This document shows positions 50,614-60,235 of a DNA stretch of 64,000 nucleotides, piece by piece. A model generated the notes under the pieces. The model was not told where the DNA came from. It did not search any database and worked only from the letters and a program-made list of their open reading frames with translations. This stretch comes from Betaproteobacteria bacterium (GTDB lineage: Bacteria; Pseudomonadota; Gammaproteobacteria; Burkholderiales; Casimicrobiaceae), in assembly GCA_016717855.1 (NCBI GenBank), contig JADKEV010000009.1, forward strand, positions 124,001-188,000, given 5' to 3'. The position numbers and the translations under genes were made by a program. The stretch's first letter is position 1; each line of letters starts with the position of its first letter.

Positions 50614-53600
50614 CGCGCCGGAAGCGCCCGCGCCCAACTTGGAAGCACCGACATCCCGCTGGCAATTCTGGATCGACCGCGGCGGCACATTCACCGACAT
50701 CGTCGCGCGGAGGCCCGACGGCGCGCTGGCCACGCACAAGCTGCTCTCCGACAATCCCGAGCGCTACAGCGACGCCGCAGTGCAGGGGATACGCGAACTG
50801 CTCGGGCTCGGCCCTGGCGAGCAACCGACGGCCGCGCAAACCGAAGTCGTGAAGATGGGTACGACGGTCGCCACCAACGCGCTGCTGGAACGCAAGGGCG
50901 AGCGCACGCTGCTGGTGATCACCAAAGGTTTCCACGACGCGCTGCGCATCGCCTACCAGAACCGCCCCAAACTGTTCACCCGCCGGATCGACCTGCCGGC
51001 GCTGTTGTACGAGGAGGCGATCGAGGTCGACGAGCGGATCGCCGCGCACGGCGAGGTCGTCACGCCGCTCGATGAAGCGCGGGCCGAGCGCGACCTGCGC
51101 GGCGCGTACGACCGCGGTTTCCGCTCGGTCGCAATCGTGCTGATGCACGGTTACCGGTACACGCAGCACGAGGAGCGACTGGGCGCGCTCGCCCGCCGGC
51201 TCGGCTTCACGCAGGTTTCGGTCAGCCACGAGGTCAGCCCGCTGATGCGCCTGGTCAGCCGCGGCGACACGACGGTGGTCGACGCGTACCTGTCGCCGAT
51301 CCTGCGCCGCTATGTCGACCAGGTCGCGGAACAGTTGCCCGGCGTGCGGCTGCAGTTCATGCAATCGAGCGGGGGACTCACCGACGCGCATCTGTTCCAG
51401 GGCAAGGACGCGATCCTCTCGGGCCCGGCCGGCGGCATCGTCGGCGCGGTGCAGGTGTCGCGCCTGGCCGGCTTCGACAAGATCATCGGCTTCGACATGG
51501 GCGGCACCTCGACCGACGTCACGCACTACGCGGGCGAATACGAGCGCGCGTTCGAGACGCAGGTCGCCGGCGTGCGCCTGCGCGCGCCGATGATGCGCAT
51601 CCACACGGTGGCCGCGGGCGGCGGCTCGATCTGCCGCTTCGACGGCGCCCGGATCCGCGTGGGTCCCGAATCGGCCGGCGCCAATCCCGGTCCGGCTTCG
51701 TACCGGCGCGGCGGGCCGCTGACCGTGACCGACTGCAACGTGATGGTGGGGAAACTCCATCCGGACTTGTTTCCGAAAGTGTTCGGCGCGACCGGCGACC
51801 TGCCGCTGGATGGCGATGTCGTGCGCGAGCGGTTCGCGGCGCTGGCCGGTGATGTCGCGGCGCGGCTGGGCGCGCAGCGCACGCCCGAGGAAATTGCCGC
51901 CGGCTTCCTGCGCATCGCCGTCGACAACATGGCCAACGCGATCAAGCAGATCTCGGTGCAGCGCGGCTACGACGTGACCGAGTACACGCTGACCTGCTTC
52001 GGCGGCGCCGGCGGCCAGCACGCGTGCATGGTCGCCGACGCGCTGGGCATGACGCGGGTGTTCATCCATCCGCTGGCGGGCGTGCTGTCCGCGTACGGGA
52101 TGGGTCTTGCCGACGTGCGCGCGCTGCGGCAGAAGGCGCTCGAGGCGGAGTTGTCCGCCGCGTCGCTGCAGGCGGCCACGCAACTCTATGCGGAACTCGC
52201 CGCGACCGCGCGCGCGGAGATCGCCGCGCAGGGCATTGCTGACGATCGGATCGCGCTGCGCCGCACGCTGCACCTGAAGTACGAAGGCACCGACACGACG
52301 CTGGAGATCGACGACGCGCCGGATGGCCAAGGCGGGAACGAAGGCGCGCCGGATGGTATCCGCGGGAACAACAACGCGCCGGATGGCCTCGGCGGGAACG
52401 ACGGCGAACGCATGACCACGCTGGCCGGGATCTTCGAGCGCGAGTACCGGACGCGCTACGGCTTCCTGATGCCGGGCCGCGCGCTGGTGATCGAGGCCGC
52501 CGCCGTCGAGGCGATCGGGTTGACGCACGCGCCCGACGAGACGCCGCCGGCGTTCCGGCCGCGCGCAGGCGCGCCGCGGCCGCTGCGGATGCTCTCCGTG
52601 TACACCGAGGGCGCGTTCCACGACACGCCGGTGTTCGACCGCGACGCGCTGGTCCCCGGCGACCGGATCACCGGCCCCGCGATCCTGAAGGAGCAGAACG
52701 CGACGACCGTCATCGAGCCGGGCTGGGAAGCGCTGCTCACGCTGCGCAATCACCTGGTGCTCGAGCGGGTCGTCGCGATGCGGCGCGAACACGCGATCGG
52801 CACCCACGCCGACCCGGTGCTGCTCGAAGTCTTCAACAACCTGTTCATGTCCATCGCCGAGCAGATGGGCGTGACGCTGCAGAACACGTCGTACTCGGTC
52901 AACATCAAGGAGCGGCTCGACTTCTCCTGCGCGATTTTCGACACCGACGGCGAACTGATCGCCAACGCCCCGCACATGCCGGTGCACCTGGGTTCGATGG
53001 GCGAGAGCGTGAAGACGATCCTGGACAAGCGCGCGGGCACGATGCAACCCGGCGACGTGTTCGTCCTCAACGCGCCGTACGCTGGCGGGACCCATCTGCC
53101 CGACGTGACAGTAGTAACGCCGGTATTTCTCGAACCCATCTTCCCCGACGCTCCCTCACCCCCGGCCCGTCTCCCCAAGGGAGAGGGGAGCAAGGCTTCT
53201 CTCCCCGGGGGAGAGGGGAGCAAGACTTCTCTCCCCGGGAGAGAGGGGAGCAGGCCGGTTTTCTACGTGGCCTCGCGCGGCCACCATGCGGACATCGGCG
53301 GCATCACGCCGGGGTCGATGCCGCCGGACTCGACGCATGTCGACGAGGAGGGTGTGCTGTTCGATAACGTGCAACTGGTCGCGCGGGGGCGCTTTCTCGA
53401 GGACGAGATCCGGCATCTGCTGACCACTGCCAGGTACCCCGCCCGTAGCCCGGACACCAACCTGGCCGACCTGCGCGCGCAGGTCGCGGCGTGCGCCAAG
53501 GGCGCGCTGGAGCTGAACAAGATGGTCGCGCACTTCGGGCTCGACGTCGTGATCGCGTACATGACACACGTGCAGGACAACGCCGAGGAAGCGGTGCGCC

Positions 53601-54445
53601 GCGTGATCCACAAGCTGCACGACGGCGCGTTCACGGTGAACATGGACGACGGCAGCGTGATCCGGGTGCGGATCTCCGTCGACAACGCGCGGCGCGAGGC
53701 GGTCGTCGATTTCACCGGCACCAGCGACCAGCGCCCGACCAATTACAACGCGCCCTCGAGCGTCGCCAAGGCCGCGGTGCTGTACGTGTTCCGCACGCTG
53801 GTCGACGACGAGATCCCGATGAACGCCGGCTGCCTGAAGCCCATCCGCATCGTGATTCCCGAAGGCTCGATGCTGGCGCCCTCCTGGCCGGCCGCGGTCG
53901 TCGCGGGCAACGTGGAGACTTCGCAGGCGGTGACCAACTGCCTCTACGGCGCGCTGGGCGCGATGGCCGGCGCCTACGGGACGATGACCAATTTCACGTT
54001 CGGCAACGACGTCTACCAGTATTACGAGACCATCTCGGGCGGCGCCGGCGCGGGACCGGATTTCGACGGCGCCTCGGTCGTCCAGTGCCACATGACGAAT
54101 TCGCGGCTGACCGATCCCGAGGTGCTGGAGTGGCGCTTTCCGGTCCGTCTCGAGGAATACAAGATCCTGCCGGGCACCGGCGGCAACGGTCGTTTCCACG
54201 GCGGTAACGGCGGCGAGCGGCGCGTGCGCTTTCTCGAACCGATGACCGCGGCGATCCTGGCCAACAACCGGACCAATCGCCCGCACGGGATGGCTGGCGG
54301 CGAGCCGGGGATGCCTGGCCGTAACTGGGTCGAGCGCACCGACGGCACGCGCGAGGATTTCGGCCATGTGTGCAAGGTCGAGATGAACGCCGGCGATGTG
54401 TTCGTCATCCAGACGCCGGGCGGCGGCGGCTACGGCAGCGCGTAG
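50558..54445 (+). CDS. fused HyuA-HyuB hydantoinase/5-oxoprolinase
   Basis: Up to 1295 residues. ATP-dependent ring opening of a hydantoin- or oxoproline-like cyclic amide in known members. HyuA half: FWIDRGGTFTDIVARRPDGA, MGTTVATNALLERKGERTLL, GFDMGGTSTDVTHYAG (ATP site). HyuB half from about 750: LLEVFNNLFMSIAEQMGVTL, ERLDFSCAIFDTDGELIANA, APYAGGTHLPDVTVVTPVF, SRGHHADIGGITPGSMPP. Two segments look inserted: an APDGxxGN repeat linker and a GEGSKxSLPG repeat (separate entries). The ATG at 50558 overlaps the amidase; a TTG at 50639 is the other possible start. No stop codon interrupts it. Confidence 0.9.
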   Translation: MRGSWPSGWRSRRICAPVDAPEAPAPNLEAPTSRWQFWIDRGGTFTDIVARRPDGALATHKLLSDNPERYSDAAVQGIRELLGLGPGEQPTAAQTEVVKMGTTVATNALLERKGERTLLVITKGFHDALRIAYQNRPKLFTRRIDLPALLYEEAIEVDERIAAHGEVVTPLDEARAERDLRGAYDRGFRSVAIVLMHGYRYTQHEERLGALARRLGFTQVSVSHEVSPLMRLVSRGDTTVVDAYLSPILRRYVDQVAEQLPGVRLQFMQSSGGLTDAHLFQGKDAILSGPAGGIVGAVQVSRLAGFDKIIGFDMGGTSTDVTHYAGEYERAFETQVAGVRLRAPMMRIHTVAAGGGSICRFDGARIRVGPESAGANPGPASYRRGGPLTVTDCNVMVGKLHPDLFPKVFGATGDLPLDGDVVRERFAALAGDVAARLGAQRTPEEIAAGFLRIAVDNMANAIKQISVQRGYDVTEYTLTCFGGAGGQHACMVADALGMTRVFIHPLAGVLSAYGMGLADVRALRQKALEAELSAASLQAATQLYAELAATARAEIAAQGIADDRIALRRTLHLKYEGTDTTLEIDDAPDGQGGNEGAPDGIRGNNNAPDGLGGNDGERMTTLAGIFEREYRTRYGFLMPGRALVIEAAAVEAIGLTHAPDETPPAFRPRAGAPRPLRMLSVYTEGAFHDTPVFDRDALVPGDRITGPAILKEQNATTVIEPGWEALLTLRNHLVLERVVAMRREHAIGTHADPVLLEVFNNLFMSIAEQMGVTLQNTSYSVNIKERLDFSCAIFDTDGELIANAPHMPVHLGSMGESVKTILDKRAGTMQPGDVFVLNAPYAGGTHLPDVTVVTPVFLEPIFPDAPSPPARLPKGEGSKASLPGGEGSKTSLPGREGSRPVFYVASRGHHADIGGITPGSMPPDSTHVDEEGVLFDNVQLVARGRFLEDEIRHLLTTARYPARSPDTNLADLRAQVAACAKGALELNKMVAHFGLDVVIAYMTHVQDNAEEAVRRVIHKLHDGAFTVNMDDGSVIRVRISVDNARREAVVDFTGTSDQRPTNYNAPSSVAKAAVLYVFRTLVDDEIPMNAGCLKPIRIVIPEGSMLAPSWPAAVVAGNVETSQAVTNCLYGALGAMAGAYGTMTNFTFGNDVYQYYETISGGAGAGPDFDGASVVQCHMTNSRLTDPEVLEWRFPVRLEEYKILPGTGGNGRFHGGNGGERRVRFLEPMTAAILANNRTNRPHGMAGGEPGMPGRNWVERTDGTREDFGHVCKVEMNAGDVFVIQTPGGGGYGSA
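52316..52406. repeat. in-frame 30-bp repeat in HyuA-HyuB gene
   Basis: Three units beginning GCGCCGGATGG and carrying GCGGGAAC, encoding APDGQGGNEG, APDGIRGNNN and APDGLGGNDG. It lies in a variable surface part of HyuA just before ERMTTLAGIFEREYRTRYGF. Confidence 0.75.
53150..53250. repeat. family 2 palindromic repeat inside hyuB coding sequence
   Basis: CTCCCTCACCCCCGGCCCGT then three copies of TCTCCCC...GGGAGAGGGGAGCA of about 34 bp. It resembles the intergenic elements at 28231 and 33118 yet stays in frame, encoding PKGEGSKASLPGGEGSKTSL and more between VVTPVF and VFYVASRGHH. Confidence 0.8.
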
Positions 54446-54495
54446 CGAGCGGCCCGCCGGGGCCTTTCGTCGGGCCAAGCGATGCCGGGTGATGT

Positions 54496-54969
54496 TCAGG
54501 GCGCGGCGAGCACCGGCTCGCAGCGCACTTCCGTGGTCACCGAGTTGGCGATGAAGCACTCGTCGTGCGCCGCGTGGTGCATCGCCGCGATCTCCTCCGG
54601 CGCGGGCAGCCGCTCGCCGGAAAAGCGCACGTCCGGCCGCAGCGTGACGGTCGTGATCGCCAGCTTGCCGCGCGCGTCCCGCGCCATCGTGCCCACCGCC
54701 TTGTCGTGGTAGGAGTCGACGCGGAACCTGCGCTTGACCGCGACCGACAGGAACCACAGCATGTGGCAACTGGACAAGGCCGAGACGAAGGCTTCCTCCG
54801 GATCCACGGCGGCCGCGTCCGCCATCGGCAGCGGCACCACATGCGGCGACGCCGAACCCGGCACGTCGATGCCCCCGTCGAAGCGCAGCACATGCCTGCG
54901 GCTGTACCGGTTGTCGAGGAAAGGCTCCTCACCGCGCTGCCAGATCACCTCCGCTTCGTACTGCGCCAT
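54496..54969 (-). CDS. OsmC/Ohr-family protein
   Basis: 157 residues. Known members reduce organic hydroperoxides with a Cys pair. Both Cys are present: ALSSCHMLWFLSVA and HDECFIANSVTTEV. N-terminal RRHVLRFDGGIDVPGSASPH is typical. Single gene between the hydantoinase unit and the Pao-like operon on the opposite strand. Other OsmC members have different roles. Confidence 0.88.
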   Translation of the reverse strand: MAQYEAEVIWQRGEEPFLDNRYSRRHVLRFDGGIDVPGSASPHVVPLPMADAAAVDPEEAFVSALSSCHMLWFLSVAVKRRFRVDSYHDKAVGTMARDARGKLAITTVTLRPDVRFSGERLPAPEEIAAMHHAAHDECFIANSVTTEVRCEPVLAAP

Positions 54970-55188
54970 GATGGTCTCCGTGCTGTGGCCGTGATGCGCA
55001 CAGCGTAGCGCACGCGGCCGGATTCGGCTACGGCGGCAGGCGTCGGCCGCGGCCGACGCGCCACGCGTGTTCGATCGGGCCGGCGCTCGCCGCACCGTTG
55101 CGCCGTTTGATCCAGCGCAAGCCGCCGCGCTGCCGTGGCGATATCGTGAGACGAATGCGGCAACGCCATGGTTGGAGCCGGCATCATC

Positions 55189-55797
55189 ATGACTGACGGA
55201 ATCACGCGCAGGCAATTCTTGAAAGGCACGGGGGCTGCGATGTCCGGCGTCGCGGCGTTGGAGGCAGGGCTGGGGGCCGTCGCAGGCGCCGCGCAGGCCG
55301 CGGCGGTCGACGCAGCGGCGGGCACGAGCCCGGTCGAGATCGTCCTCGATGTCAACGGCGCGCGGCGACGAGTCGCGGTCGAGCCACAGGCGACGCTCGC
55401 CGAAGTCCTGCGCGGTCCGCTCAACCTGACAGGGACCAAGATCGGCTGCGACCGCGGCGCGTGCTCCGCGTGCACGGTCTGGATCGATCGCGTCCCGGTC
55501 GCGTCCTGCATGATGCTGGCCATCGACGTCGGCGACCGGCCCGTCGTGACCATAGAAGGCCTCGCCCGCGGTGAGCAACTGCATCCGGTGCAGGCCGCGT
55601 TCATCGCGCATGACGCGATCCAGTGCGGCTTCTGCACGCCGGGGCTGGTGATGAGCTGCGCGGCGCTGCTTGAGACCAACCCCGCGCCGTCCCTCGACGA
55701 CGTGAAGGCGGCGACCAGCGGGCACCTGTGCCGGTGTGGCACCTATCCGCATGCGTTCGCCGCGGTGCTCGATGCGGCGAAGTCCGCGAAGGGATGA
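55189..55797 (+). CDS. PaoA-like [2Fe-2S] subunit with Tat signal
   Basis: 202 residues. The Tat signal TRRQFLKGTGAAMSGVAALE sends the complex to the periplasm. First 2Fe-2S domain GCDRGACSACTVWIDRVPVA with its fourth Cys in ASCMML; second, helical domain IQCGFCTPGLVMSCAALL and HLCRCGTYPHAFAAV. Passes electrons from the molybdenum centre to FAD. ATGA overlap with the large subunit. Tat-bearing small subunit plus the Fe-S-type medium subunit matches E. coli PaoABC rather than soluble xanthine dehydrogenase. Confidence 0.9.
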   Translation: MTDGITRRQFLKGTGAAMSGVAALEAGLGAVAGAAQAAAVDAAAGTSPVEIVLDVNGARRRVAVEPQATLAEVLRGPLNLTGTKIGCDRGACSACTVWIDRVPVASCMMLAIDVGDRPVVTIEGLARGEQLHPVQAAFIAHDAIQCGFCTPGLVMSCAALLETNPAPSLDDVKAATSGHLCRCGTYPHAFAAVLDAAKSAKG

Positions 55798-58170
55798 ACG
55801 TGGCTGCCGGCGACACGCAATTGCGCAAATTCCCGGCGGGCATCGGTCCCGGCGTGATCGGCGAAGTGGAGCGCCAGGTGCCTGCCGGCGAGGCGCCGCC
55901 GCTGCCCCCCAACGACGAGCTGACGTGGATCGGCAAGCCGGTGCCGCGGATCAATGGCCGTGCCAAGGTGACCGGCGCGGCGGTCTTCACGGTCGACGTG
56001 AAGCTGCCGGGCATGTTGCACGCCCGGCTGTTGCGCTCGCCACTGCCGCACGCACGGCTGGTCTCCCTGGACTTGGGTGCGGCGCTCCGCCATCCGGGCG
56101 TTCTCGCCGCGCTGCCGATCAATGAGACCGTGGGCCGGGCGGTCGAGGCGCCGGCGGACGGCGCAACGCCCGCGGCGCCGGCTGCGCGGCGCGTGTTGTA
56201 CGTGGGCGACATCGTCGCCGGCGTGGCCGCGCTGACGCCCGCCGCCGCCGCGGCGGCGCTGGAGCTGATCCGCGCGGAATACCAGCCGCTGCCCTTCGTC
56301 GTCGACATCGAGGCCGCACGCCGCAGCGGCGCGCCGGCCGTGTTCGAACGCCCGGTGCAGGGCGGCGGCTTCGCCGCCGCCGCGCCGTTGCCGCAACAGG
56401 GCAATGTGCGCGGCCCCAACAGGGCCGGTTCGCGAGGCAACGTGACCGAAGGCTTCGCGCAGGCGGACGTCGTCGTCGAGGGCGAATTCCGCACCCAGGT
56501 GCAGACCCACTGCTGCCTTGAGACCCACGCGGTGGTGGCCGACTGGCGGTCCGGCGGCCTCACGGTCTACATGTCGACCCAGTACACGGCCGGGGTGCGC
56601 CGGGAACTGGCGCAGGCGTTCGGCCTGCCGCTGGGTAGAGTGCGCGTCGTCGTCGACGCGATGGGCGGGGGTTTCGGCTCCAAGTCGGGCGCCGGCAATT
56701 ACGTGCGCGCCGCCGTGCTGCTCTCGCGGCAGGCGCGCGCCGGTGCGCGTGGTTCTGGATCGCAGGGAAGAGCAGCAGGACAGCGGCAACCGTCCGGCGA
56801 CCGTGCAGCGCCTGCGCATCGGCGCGCGGCGCGACGGAACGCTGTCCGCTATCGCGCTGGACACGTATGGCACGGCGGGCGTTGGTCTGGGCGCCGGCGT
56901 CGGCAATTTCGCGCAAGCCATCTACGACTGCCCGAACTTCGAGATTGCCCAGTCCGACGTCTTCATCAACGCAGGTCCCGGCTCCGCGATGCGCGCGCCT
57001 GGCAACGTGCCGGGCGCGTATGCGCTGGAACAGATGATCGATGAGCTGGCCATCAGGCTGGCCATGGATCCACTCGCATTGCGCGATCGCATCGACCTCT
57101 CCGCTGTGCGCCGCGAGGAACGGCGCGTCGGCGCGGCGCGCTTCGGCTGGAGCAGGCGGCGCGCGCCGGGTTCCGACGCGGGGCCGGTCAAGCGCGGGCT
57201 CGGGATGGCGCAATCCTACTGGGGCGCCAACGTCAACACCAACGCCGCGTGCGAAGTGCGCATCCTGCGCGACGGTTCGGTCGAGATTCTCTCCAGCGTC
57301 CAGGACATCGGCACCGGCATCGGCACGCTGCTGGCCCAGGTCGTCGCCGAGGAAATGGGCCTGCGACCCGAGGAAATCGTCGTGCGCATCGGCGACACGG
57401 ATTTCCCGGCCGGGCCACCCTCGTACGGCAGCATCACCACAGCGTCGATCACGCCGCCGGCGCGCAACGCGGCCTGGCGTGCGCTGCGCGAACTGTTCGA
57501 GGCGGCGGCGCCGGCGCTGGGCGCGCCCCCGGAGAACCTGATCGCAAAGGGCGGGCGCATCGCCACCGCGGACAACGCGCGCAGCCTGAGTTTCCGCGAG
57601 GCGGCCGCGACGTTGCGCACCGACCGGATCAGCGTGGTGGCCAGCCGCGCCGATGACTACGGCGGCTTTGCCCGCAAGATGGGCGATTCCGCTTCGGCCA
57701 GGAATGCGCTGGGCGGGGTGCAGTTCGCGCAGGTCGCGGTCGACGTCGAGACCGGCATCGTGCGCGTCGAGCGCGTCGTCGCGGTCCAGGACTGCGGACG
57801 GCCGATGAACCCCCGCCAGATCGAGAGCCAGGTGCACGGCGGGGTGCTGATGGGCATGTCGTATGCGCTGTGCGAGGAGCGCCTGCTCGACCGCCGCACC
57901 GGCCATGTGCTCAATGCGGATCTGGAGCATTACAAGATCGGGCGCTCCCGCGAGGTGCCCGAGATCGAGATGATCCTCCTGGAAAACTACCAGGGGACGA
58001 GCGCGACCGACGCGTACGGCATCGCCGAGCCGGCGAACGTCGCGACCGCGCCCGCGATCGCCAACGCGGTCTTCAATGCCATCGGCGTGCGCGCGCGGCA
58101 GCTGCCGATGACGCCGGCGACGATACTCGCCGCGCTGGGCCGGATTCCCGGCGGGAGGGCGCGCGCATGA
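55794..58170 (+). pseudogene. PaoC-like molybdenum subunit with one frame break
   Basis: About 790 residues if repaired. Binds molybdopterin-cytosine dinucleotide and oxidises the substrate. Seen: IGKPVPRINGRAKVTGAAVF, VRVVVDAMGGGFGSKSGAGN, PGSAMRAPGNVPGAYALEQM and AYGIAEPANVATAPAIANAV, the last with the catalytic Glu. The frame shifts at about 56733-56741, one base short in a GCGCGCGCC run, between LLSRQAR and APVRVVLDRREEQQD. No other defect. ATGA overlaps on both sides keep the three-subunit operon order. Confidence 0.87.
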
Positions 58171-59198
58171 AAGGCTTCGCGTGGACCAGCGCTCCGGACC
58201 TGGCCGCCGCGCTGCGCGCGGGCTCCGCCACGGTCGCCGCCACGATGGCCGCGGCGCCGGGCCCGGCGGCGGCCAATGCGGTCATCCTGAAGGCCGGCGG
58301 CATCGACCTGCTCGACCTGATGAAGGAGGGACTGCTCGCGCCGCAACGCATCGTCAACCTGCGCGGTATCCCCGAGCTCGGGCGCATCGCCGAAGAGCCC
58401 GGCGGCGCCCTGCGCATCGGCGCCATGGTCACGCTCGCGCAACTCGCCGGCGACCCGCTGATCCGCGCCCGGTACGGTGCGCTCGCGCAGGCCGCCGGGG
58501 GATCGGCCAGCCCGCAGATCCGGCACGTCGCGACGCTGGGTGGCAATCTGCTGCAGCGGCCCCGCTGCTGGTATTTCCGTTCCATCCATCACGACTGCGC
58601 GCGCAAGGGCGGCAGGCAGTGCTTCGCGTTCATGGGCGAGAACCAGTATCACGCGATCTTCGGCCAGTATGGTTGCGCGATCGTGCATCCGTCGACAGCC
58701 GCGACGGCGCTGGTCGCGTTCGACGCCAGCGTCGAGCTGGTCGGGGCGCGGGGCGCAAGGCGCACGGTGGCGCTGGAGAATTTCCTGCTGGGTCCCGAAG
58801 TGGACCTGCAGCGCGAGAATGCGCTCGCGCCCGGCGAGATCCTGACTGCGGTGCTGTTGCCTGCACCGAAGCCAGGCGTGCGCTCGTTCCACCTGCGGCA
58901 GGGCGAACTGGATTCGTTCGACTGGCCGATCGCCGACGTCGCCGTGGTCCTCGAACTCGGCCGCGACGGAGCATGCCGGCGGGCCGGCGTGGTCCTCGGC
59001 GCGGCGGCGCCCGTTCCGTATCGGGCGCGGGGAGCCGAATCGGCGCTGGCGGGGCAACGGATTGCGGAAGGCACGGCGCGCAGCGCGGCGATCGCCGCGC
59101 TGGCCGGCGCGACGCCGCTGGCGAAGAACGCGTACAAGGTGCCGGTTTTCGAGGCACTGGTGCGCCGGGCAATCCTTGGCGCGGCGGGCCAGGCATGA
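58167..59198 (+). CDS. PaoB-like FAD subunit with extra cysteine cluster site
   Basis: 343 residues. FAD-binding medium subunit: LKAGGIDLLDLMKEG, RIVNLRGIPELGRI, RHVATLGGNLLQRPRCWYFR. Four Cys follow (RCWYFR, HDCARK, RQCFAF, YGCAIV) in the position where E. coli PaoB carries a [4Fe-4S] cluster. HPSTAATALVAFDASVEL then leads to the C-terminal domain. ATGA overlap with the molybdenum subunit. A maturation factor like PaoD is not found nearby. Confidence 0.9.
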   Translation: MKGFAWTSAPDLAAALRAGSATVAATMAAAPGPAAANAVILKAGGIDLLDLMKEGLLAPQRIVNLRGIPELGRIAEEPGGALRIGAMVTLAQLAGDPLIRARYGALAQAAGGSASPQIRHVATLGGNLLQRPRCWYFRSIHHDCARKGGRQCFAFMGENQYHAIFGQYGCAIVHPSTAATALVAFDASVELVGARGARRTVALENFLLGPEVDLQRENALAPGEILTAVLLPAPKPGVRSFHLRQGELDSFDWPIADVAVVLELGRDGACRRAGVVLGAAAPVPYRARGAESALAGQRIAEGTARSAAIAALAGATPLAKNAYKVPVFEALVRRAILGAAGQA

Positions 59199-59261
59199 GG
59201 CCGAGGCTGGAGCCGCACCGGCTTGTGGCGCGCCCGGATGCCGTGTGAGGGAGCAGCGACC

Positions 59262-59918
59262 ATGAACATGACCAGACGGGAGATGAACGCGACGCTGCTG
59301 TTGGGCGCCGCATGGGCGACGCTGCCGATCAGCGTACGCGCGCAGGGCGCAAGGACGCTTCCCCCGCCCCGCAAGGATGGTGGCAGGCCGCTGATGCAGG
59401 CGCTGCACTTGCGCCGGTCGACGCGCGACTTCGCGGTGCGCCCGTTGTCGCCGCAGATTCTCTCCGACGTCCTGTGGGCGGCCTACGGCGTCAACCGCCC
59501 GAGCGGCGACCGCACGGCGCCGTATTGGCGCCACATCATGGTGATCGACGTTTACGCGGCGATGGCCGACGGCGTCTGGCTGTACGATCCGCAGGCACAC
59601 GTGCTGCGCCAGCATCTGGCCGCCGATATCCGCGCGCTGACGGGGCGCCAGGACTTCGCCGGAGCGGCGCCGCTCAATCTGGTCTACGTGGCCCATGGCG
59701 AGCGGATGACGGATGTGTCCGCCGAAGACCGCCGGCTCTACGCGTCGGTCGATGCCGCATTTGCCGGCCAGAACGTGTATCTGTTCTGCGCCTCGGAGGG
59801 CCTGGCCACCGTGTTTCGCGGGGCTCTCGACTACGCCAGACTGAATCAGGTGATGCGTTTGGGCGAGGGACAGTTCGTGACCTTTGCGCAGACGGTCGGC
59901 TATCCCGCGGGCGCGTAA
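59262..59918 (+). CDS. nitroreductase/SagB-like flavoprotein, exported (1)
   Basis: 218 residues. Nitroreductase-fold FMN protein: LMQALHLRRSTRDFAVRPLS, LSDVLWAAYGVNRPSGDRTA, YLFCASEGLATVFRGALD and LGEGQFVTFAQTVGYPAG. The first 28 residues (MTRREMNATLLLGAAWATLP to VRAQ) look like a signal peptide. GAGGGAG ten bases before the ATG. 63 bp after the Pao-like operon and followed by a paralogue. May take electrons from or serve the aldehyde oxidoreductase in the periplasm; that is inference. Confidence 0.85.
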   Translation: MNMTRREMNATLLLGAAWATLPISVRAQGARTLPPPRKDGGRPLMQALHLRRSTRDFAVRPLSPQILSDVLWAAYGVNRPSGDRTAPYWRHIMVIDVYAAMADGVWLYDPQAHVLRQHLAADIRALTGRQDFAGAAPLNLVYVAHGERMTDVSAEDRRLYASVDAAFAGQNVYLFCASEGLATVFRGALDYARLNQVMRLGEGQFVTFAQTVGYPAGA

Positions 59919-60082
59919 GCGAGTTGGCAGCGACTTCACGGGCCGCGGTCCGGCTACCCGGTCAATCATCGTTCAGGCGCGGCGCGGCCCATTGATCTCC
60001 GGCAAGGACGCGGCAAGTCCGGCGTGGCGCCCGGCGGGGCGGCGATGGATCGTGCCGCCAGGCAGCTGCGGGCGCCGCGACC

Positions 60083-60123
60083 TTGATCCACGTCACAAGG
60101 GCACGCGATTCCCGCCGGATAAT
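60083..60123 (+). promoter_or_regulatory. possible FNR/ANR-type promoter
   Basis: TTGATCCACGTCAC at 60083-60096 resembles TTGATNNNNATCAA with two mismatches in the right half. GATAAT at 60118-60123 puts the site centre about 41 bp upstream of the start, the class II activation position. Otherwise 59919-60235 shows no gene. Confidence 0.5.
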
Positions 60124-60235
60124 GATCGGAGCCAAGGGCCTCGCATTGAGGTGGAATCACCCGTTCCTGCGGGGTCGCGTTGCGCCACGCCCCGCCGAAA
60201 GGCAGGGAGACGCGCGATCGAAAGGAGCAGCCGGG

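Noticed and set aside
50489..53095. 868-codon open frame opposite the hydantoinase
   Set aside because: Shadow of the HyuA-HyuB gene; its VPAxxIRR repeats are the reverse reading of the in-frame repeat.
53150..53250. tandem repeats as a CRISPR array
   Set aside because: Units are directly adjacent without spacers and lie inside a coding frame. No CRISPR or cas gene was seen anywhere in the window.
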